Positions 59,741 through 64,000 of a stretch of 64,000 bases of DNA are shown here, one piece after another (position 1 is the first letter of the stretch; the number at the start of each line of letters is the position of its first letter). Made by a program: the position numbers and the translations under genes. The notes under the pieces are model-generated. The model searched no databases. It saw only the letters and a program-made list of their open reading frames with translations, and was not told the DNA's origin. Source of the DNA: Nocardia amikacinitolerans NBRC 108937 (GTDB lineage: Bacteria; Actinomycetota; Actinomycetes; Mycobacteriales; Mycobacteriaceae); the NCBI RefSeq assembly GCF_001612615.1, contig NZ_BDAU01000026.1, forward strand, positions 1 through 64,000, in the 5' to 3' direction.

Positions 59741-59762
59741 AGCTGAGTCTCCTCGGGATGTC

Positions 59763-60074
59763 TTACTTGATGCCGGTGACCTTCAGGACCGTCAGCGGCT
59801 GACGGTGACCCTGGCGCTTGTGGTAGCCGGTCTTGTTCTTGAACTTGTGGATGCGGATCTTGGGGCCCTTGGTCTGCTCGACCAGCTCCGCGGTCACCGA
59901 GCGCTTGGCCAGCTTGGCCGCGTCGGTGGTCAGTTCGGCGCCGTCCACCACGAGGACGGGCGAGAGCTCGACGGCGGAACCCGGCGCACCCTCGATCTTT
60001 TCGACCTTCACCAGGTCACCGACCGCGACCTTGTACTGCTTTCCGCCGGTCTTGACGATCGCGTACGTTGCCAT
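59763..60074 (-). CDS. rplU: 50S ribosomal protein L21
   Basis: 103-aa L21. MATYAIVKTGGKQYKVAVGD is the family start; KIRIHKFKNKTGYHKRQGHR then QPLTVLKVTGIK the C-terminus. The ATG at 60074 has GGAGGAAG upstream. The frame continues 13 codons upstream but MATYAIV is the conserved start. First of the L21-L27 pair, 22 bases before rpmA. Confidence 0.98.
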   Translation of the reverse strand: MATYAIVKTGGKQYKVAVGDLVKVEKIEGAPGSAVELSPVLVVDGAELTTDAAKLAKRSVTAELVEQTKGPKIRIHKFKNKTGYHKRQGHRQPLTVLKVTGIK

Positions 60075-60320
60075 CGGTCGGCTTCCTCCACTCGATGTCT
60101 TTTCGTGCTTCACTCACGCCACAAGTCGCGACGTGAATTGTCTTGGCTGGTTGCTGCACGGGGGCGCATACCTCGCTGCGTCAGCAGCTTCGGGCGCATC
60201 GCCAGGCAGCGACTGTCCAAGGCTACCAGACCCCCGGTCTCCGACCCAATTCGGTGGTCGGCAGCCTCCCGGCAACCCCGGCACGCGCGGTTTCCACCGA
60301 GCGGACCGGCGCCGGAACGG

Positions 60321-60359
60321 ATTCGGCCGGTCGCCCCTCTCTGGTCCGACCGGCCGAAT
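60321..60359 (-). terminator. hairpin after rne
   Basis: ATTCGGCCGGTCG (60,321-60,333) and CGACCGGCCGAAT (60,347-60,359) pair perfectly around a 13-base loop, 13 bases after the rne stop. No T-run. Between it and the rplU start, about 246 bases hold the rplU promoter and leader; no gene is seen there. Confidence 0.75.
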
Positions 60360-60372
60360 CGCCACGATCTTC

Positions 60373-63300
60373 TCAGTTCGGCGAGTCGACCGGCGGGCCC
60401 GCGGGACGGCCGACGGCCCTGCGCCTCGGACGTGCGCGCTGCGGCAGCTCGACCGGTGCCGGTTCCGAGTAGTCGACGGCGGGCGCGGTGTCCTGATCGC
60501 CACTCGACAGCACGAAGACCGCTCCGGCACTGTCGGCCGCCGGCGCGGCCGCCGAACGCGCCACGCGGCGACGGCGGCCGGTCTGCCGTGGCTCCGGTTC
60601 ACCGTTGGCAACCGAACGATCCGCGGCGGCGACAGCGGCTTGCGCGACCGCGGGCTCCTCCCGGACCGGCTCGGCCGCGGCGGGAACCTCGGCCTCGGTC
60701 ACCGGAGCCGGACCGGTCTCGACCGGCACCGCAACGACAGGCTCGGCCTCCCGCTCCTCGACCTCGACGACCGGCTCCTCCGCCGCCTCGAACTCGACGA
60801 CCGTTTCGGCCTCGGCGGCCTCCTCGACCAGCGCCTCCTGCGCGGCGGCCACGGCATCGGCCACATTCGCCGCCACCGCGTCGGCATCGGTCGCGACGAC
60901 CTCCACCTCGGCGACCTCGGCCTCGTCCGGCTCGGTGTCCGTCGCGCTGTGCGCGGCCATGGCAAGCGCCACCGGATGCGCCCGCTTGACGGCGGCTTCT
61001 TCGACCGACTCGCTCGGCTGCGGCGTCCCGTTGGTGGCGGCCGCGGCAGCCGCGCCCTTGTCCCTGCCACGTCGGCGGCGCGAACCGCCCTCGCGGCGGG
61101 TCGAGGTCTCCTCGGCGGCCGCCAGCTCGACCGGGTAGCTGTGCACCAGGATGCCGCGTCCGTGGCAGTGCTCGCAGGTGGTCGAGAACGCCTCGACCAG
61201 ACCGGTGCCCAGCTTCTTGCGGGTCATCTGGACCAGGCCGAGCGAGGTCACCTCGGAGACCTGGTGCCTGGTGCGGTCCCGGCCGAGCGCCTCGGTCAGG
61301 CGGCGCAGCACCAGGTCGCGGTTGGACTCGAGCACCATGTCGATGAAGTCGACGACGATCATGCCGCCGATGTCGCGCAGCCGCATCTGGCGCACGATCT
61401 CCTCGGCCGCCTCCAGGTTGTTCCTGGTGACGGTCTCCTCCAGGTTGCTGTTGCCCGAACCGGTGAACTTGCCGGTGTTCACGTCGATGACGGTCATGGC
61501 CTCGGTGCGGTCGATCACCAGGGTGCCGCCGGAGGGCAGCCACACCTTGCGATCCAGCGCCTTGGCCAGCTGCTCGTCGATGCGGAAGGTCTCGAACACG
61601 TCCACGCCGTTGTTCTCGTGCCGGGAGACCCGCGCGAGCAGGTCAGGCGCGACGGTGCGGATGTAGTTCTCGACCGTGCTCCATGCCCGGTCGCCCTCGA
61701 TGACCAGTCGCGAGAAGTCCTCGTTGAACAGGTCGCGGATGACCTTGACCAGGAGATCGGGCTCCTCGTACAGGGTCTTCGGCGCGCCGCCGTCCTTCTT
61801 GGTCTGCTCCTCGATGGAACGCCACGTGGTCTGCAACCGCTCCACGTCGCGAGCCAGCTCGGCCTCGCTGACACCCTCGGAGGCGGTGCGGATGATCACG
61901 CCGGCGTCGGCGGGCACGATGTCGCGCAGGATCTCCTTGAGCCGCTTGCGCTCGGTGTCGGGCAGCTTGCGGCTGATGCCGGTGGAGGTGCCGCCGGGCA
62001 CGTAGACAAGGAAGCGACCGGCGAGGCTGATCTGAGTCGTCAACCGTGCGCCCTTGTGACCGACCGGGTCCTTGGAGACCTGGACGAGCACCTGATCGCC
62101 AGGCTTGAGCGCCTGTTCGATCTTGCGCTCCTTGCCGCCGAGCCCGGCGGCCTCCCAGTTCACCTCGCCCGCGTACAGCACGCCGTTGCGACCACGGCCG
62201 ATGTCGACGAATGCCGCCTCCATGCTGGGCAGCACGTTCTGGACCTTGCCGAGGTACACGTTGCCGACCATGGACGCCTGGCCGGTGTTGGTGACGAAGT
62301 GCTCGACGAGGATGTTGTCCTCGAGCACCGCGACCTGAGTTGCGGTGGGGTGCTCGGAGAACGACTTCTCGCGCACCACCATCACCCGGTCGACCGCCTC
62401 GCGGCGGGCCAGGAACTCCGACTCGGTCAGGATCGGCGGGCGACGGCGACCGGCCTCACGACCGTCGCGGCGACGCTGACGCTTCGCCTCGAGACGAGTC
62501 GAGCCGGTGATGCCCTGCACCTCGTCCGAGACGGCGCGGCTGCGGCTCTTGTTGCGCGGCTCGCGCTCGTGCACGACCGTGTTCGGCGGGTCGTCGTCGG
62601 CGGGCTCGGCGTCGCCACCCTCACCGCCGACCTTCCTGCGGCGACGGCGACGGCGACGGCGGCTCGCGCCCTCCGGCACCGACTCGTCGGACTCGGTGTC
62701 GGTGTCGCCCTCGTCGGTCGGCTCGGCGGATTCCGCGCCCTCGGCGGTCTCGACGCCCTCGTCCTCGGTGTCGGACTCGGCCTGCTCGCCCTCGTCACCC
62801 TCGAGGTCGGAGTCGGCGTGCTGCTCACCGCGGCCGCGGCCACGACCGCGCCTGCCACGGCGCCTGCGACGCGGCTGCCCGTCGGCCTCGCCCTGCTGGT
62901 CGGCCGTTTCCCGCTCGTCCTCGGTGGTGTCGGGTTCCTCCTCGACCACCTCGGGGGCCGCGGACTCCTCGGTGCGCTTGGCCTCGCGTTCGGCACGACG
63001 CCGCTTGCGCATCTCCTCGGCGGCCGCCGCGTCGGGCGACAGGAAAAGCGGCGCGGCGACGGACGGCGCCTCGAAGACCGGCGGCGGCGGCGCGACGTGC
63101 GGCTCGCCCTGCACGGCGTGGGTGAACAGCTGGGTGGGCTGCGCAGGCGTGTCTGCCCCGGTCGGTAAGCCGGTGTGTAGCGGATCCGGTGCGGAGAAGA
63201 GCAACCCGCTCGGCTGCCCGGCCCGCTCCGGCTCGGCCGCGTCGGCTGCCTCGGCCGCCGGGGCCGGAGGTTCGGCTTCCGCGGCGGGCGTCGTCTCGGG

Positions 63301-63513
63301 TTCGGTGGCGACGAGTGCGTCGCGTACCGATTCCGCGACCGCCCGGTCGACATTGGATTGCGCGCTGCGCGCGTCGGCGCCCAGCTCGGTGAGTTTGGCC
63401 AGGATGCGCTTGCTCGTCACTCCCAGCCGCTTGGCAAGCGCGTGAACTCGGATTCGCTCCGGCAATTGATCGGCATCCTGTGATGTTGTTTCCAGCGGCT
63501 CTTGATCGGCCAC
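60373..63513 (-). CDS. rne: ribonuclease E/G
   Basis: 1046-aa RNase E/G, the main mRNA-decay and rRNA-processing endonuclease of actinobacteria. Near the N-terminus is an IF2N-like module (IRVHALAKRLGVTSKRILAK). Then come about 300 acidic and Arg-rich disordered residues (RRRRRGRRGRGRGR, EGDEGEQAESDTEDEG), the S1 domain (NVYLGKVQNVLPSMEAAFVD), the 5'-sensor and catalytic core with metal ligands in DRTEAMTVIDVNTGKFTGSG and GGMIVVDFIDMV, and the zinc link CEHCHGRG. A second disordered tail ends in basic RRRRVARSAAA and RARPRRRAVG. The start is GTG at 63513 with GAGGAG upstream. Disordered arms on both sides of the core are typical of mycobacterial RNase E. Confidence 0.97.
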   Translation of the reverse strand: MADQEPLETTSQDADQLPERIRVHALAKRLGVTSKRILAKLTELGADARSAQSNVDRAVAESVRDALVATEPETTPAAEAEPPAPAAEAADAAEPERAGQPSGLLFSAPDPLHTGLPTGADTPAQPTQLFTHAVQGEPHVAPPPPVFEAPSVAAPLFLSPDAAAAEEMRKRRRAEREAKRTEESAAPEVVEEEPDTTEDERETADQQGEADGQPRRRRRGRRGRGRGRGEQHADSDLEGDEGEQAESDTEDEGVETAEGAESAEPTDEGDTDTESDESVPEGASRRRRRRRRRKVGGEGGDAEPADDDPPNTVVHEREPRNKSRSRAVSDEVQGITGSTRLEAKRQRRRDGREAGRRRPPILTESEFLARREAVDRVMVVREKSFSEHPTATQVAVLEDNILVEHFVTNTGQASMVGNVYLGKVQNVLPSMEAAFVDIGRGRNGVLYAGEVNWEAAGLGGKERKIEQALKPGDQVLVQVSKDPVGHKGARLTTQISLAGRFLVYVPGGTSTGISRKLPDTERKRLKEILRDIVPADAGVIIRTASEGVSEAELARDVERLQTTWRSIEEQTKKDGGAPKTLYEEPDLLVKVIRDLFNEDFSRLVIEGDRAWSTVENYIRTVAPDLLARVSRHENNGVDVFETFRIDEQLAKALDRKVWLPSGGTLVIDRTEAMTVIDVNTGKFTGSGNSNLEETVTRNNLEAAEEIVRQMRLRDIGGMIVVDFIDMVLESNRDLVLRRLTEALGRDRTRHQVSEVTSLGLVQMTRKKLGTGLVEAFSTTCEHCHGRGILVHSYPVELAAAEETSTRREGGSRRRRGRDKGAAAAAATNGTPQPSESVEEAAVKRAHPVALAMAAHSATDTEPDEAEVAEVEVVATDADAVAANVADAVAAAQEALVEEAAEAETVVEFEAAEEPVVEVEEREAEPVVAVPVETGPAPVTEAEVPAAAEPVREEPAVAQAAVAAADRSVANGEPEPRQTGRRRRVARSAAAPAADSAGAVFVLSSGDQDTAPAVDYSEPAPVELPQRARPRRRAVGRPAGPPVDSPN

Positions 63514-64000
63514 GAAGTCTCCTCGGGCCCCCGGGCGCGTCCCTCCCGGTACGGAGTGACGCGGCCAACGCGGGGGCGCTGTCCGTACACCTCACGCCGT
63601 CGACGCGAGGTCCTGTGGTCTCGCCCCGCGTGCCCGGTTGTCACCTGGTTCTTCGTCTTCGGGCTAACTGGTCACGCGGCGCCTGGCTGTTGGCTGAACT
63701 CCACGGAAACGAGCGCTCATCCAGCGTGCCGACGCGAACTCCCACACCCTCAGCAACCGGGCGCGGCTGTCCGTGGCAGCGATGATCGGCATCGAACCGC
63801 GGTGTCATCCGGTCGCCATCGTCACCCACGATTCGCGTACCTGCGCGAACTGCCGGTGTCGTTGACGACCACTGCCAGTATCCCACACCGCGCGCCGGTG
63901 GTTCGCCATCGGCGCGTGACCTGCCCGATGCTCCGGGTTTGCCACCTCGCCGCGACCGGGCGCGACAAGGGCCGATGCGGTGCTCGAGCGGGGCTCGCCG
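63514..64000. other. long rne upstream region, no gene recognised
   Basis: 487 bases upstream of rne contain no protein-like reading on either strand. It should hold the rne promoter and probably a long 5' leader; rne leaders in other bacteria control their own decay. I see no clear -10/-35 pair. In mycobacteria ndk lies upstream; it would be beyond this window. Confidence 0.5.

Noticed and set aside
59833..63168. Very long plus-strand reading opposite rne, obg-side region
   Set aside because: It is the antisense shadow of the RNase E gene in high-GC DNA. Its composition follows the codon bias of the other strand and no motif of a known protein is seen.
63641..63886. Short minus-strand reading upstream of rne
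   Set aside because: Composition is not protein-like and no ribosome site or conserved feature is visible.
1..64000. tRNA or rRNA genes
   Set aside because: I looked for cloverleaf ends and T-loop words (GGTTCRA) near gene gaps and saw no convincing tRNA; a covariance-model scan was not possible.

Overview
The window is high-GC actinobacterial chromosome and most resembles Nocardia or a close mycolate-containing relative. The support is gene order. On the minus strand it carries comEC-comEA, a DegV protein, octT, gpgP, rsfS, nadD, then a VWA protein, a MoxR ATPase and proA, and much further on proB, obg, rpmA, rplU and rne. This is the order known around Rv2414c-Rv2444c of Mycobacterium tuberculosis. 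octT and gpgP (methylglucose lipopolysaccharide pathway) and an EspG-like type VII secretion chaperone fit the same group.

Layout. 0.1-0.8 kb: a VapBC-like toxin-antitoxin pair. 0.9-9.2 kb: conserved DNA uptake, OctT/GpgP and NAD genes, interrupted by a decayed oxidoreductase relic at 4.8-5.07 kb. 9.4-13 kb: an accessory block with a membrane-anchored STAND/NB-ARC-like ATPase, a small partner sharing its N-terminal motif, and a repeat-helical protein. 13-17 kb: YjbR, VWA, MoxR, proA. 17-26.4 kb (mostly plus strand): ribokinase, a glutamine-synthetase-like/amidohydrolase pair, rtcB with a convergent free-standing LAGLIDADG endonuclease, and a RecQ helicase. 26.4-27.6 kb: a 1.2 kb gene-free stretch with a 140-bp-arm inverted repeat and two tandem repeat sets. 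27.6-30.4 kb: a MazF-like pair, a LigD-type primase-polymerase domain protein, and a 36-codon ORF coupled to a 2-hydroxyacid dehydrogenase. 30.9-36.2 kb: an esterase, SDR, di-iron protein, Baeyer-Villiger monooxygenase and MerR regulator set, resembling the mymA locus.

36.2-53.6 kb is the most unusual part. It has a UGT-like glycosyltransferase with an orphan ABC permease, and a single protein fusing a GT4 glycosyltransferase to a cytochrome P450, followed by an O-methyltransferase and a 56-aa ORF. Facing these is an eight-gene minus-strand operon in which every junction overlaps (4-20 bp): a PEP-synthase/rifampin-phosphotransferase-like enzyme, a fatty acyl-AMP ligase fused to a nucleotidyltransferase and a PqqD-like domain, an ACP, a thioester-reductase-like SDR, an NDK-like protein, an AfsA-type protein, a nitroreductase and a UbiA-type membrane enzyme. 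It reads as a dedicated pathway that activates an acyl chain, loads it on a carrier protein, reduces it, condenses it through AfsA chemistry, and phosphorylates or prenylates it. I do not recognise it as a characterised cluster.

53.8-56.3 kb: an EspG/PE-like/PPE-like trio away from any ESX core genes. 56.6-63.5 kb: proB-obg-rpmA-rplU-rne with clear hairpin terminators. The 17-56 kb stretch between proA and proB is therefore a hotspot of accessory genes inside an otherwise conserved block. All functional statements come from motifs and gene context read by eye; no database search was run.
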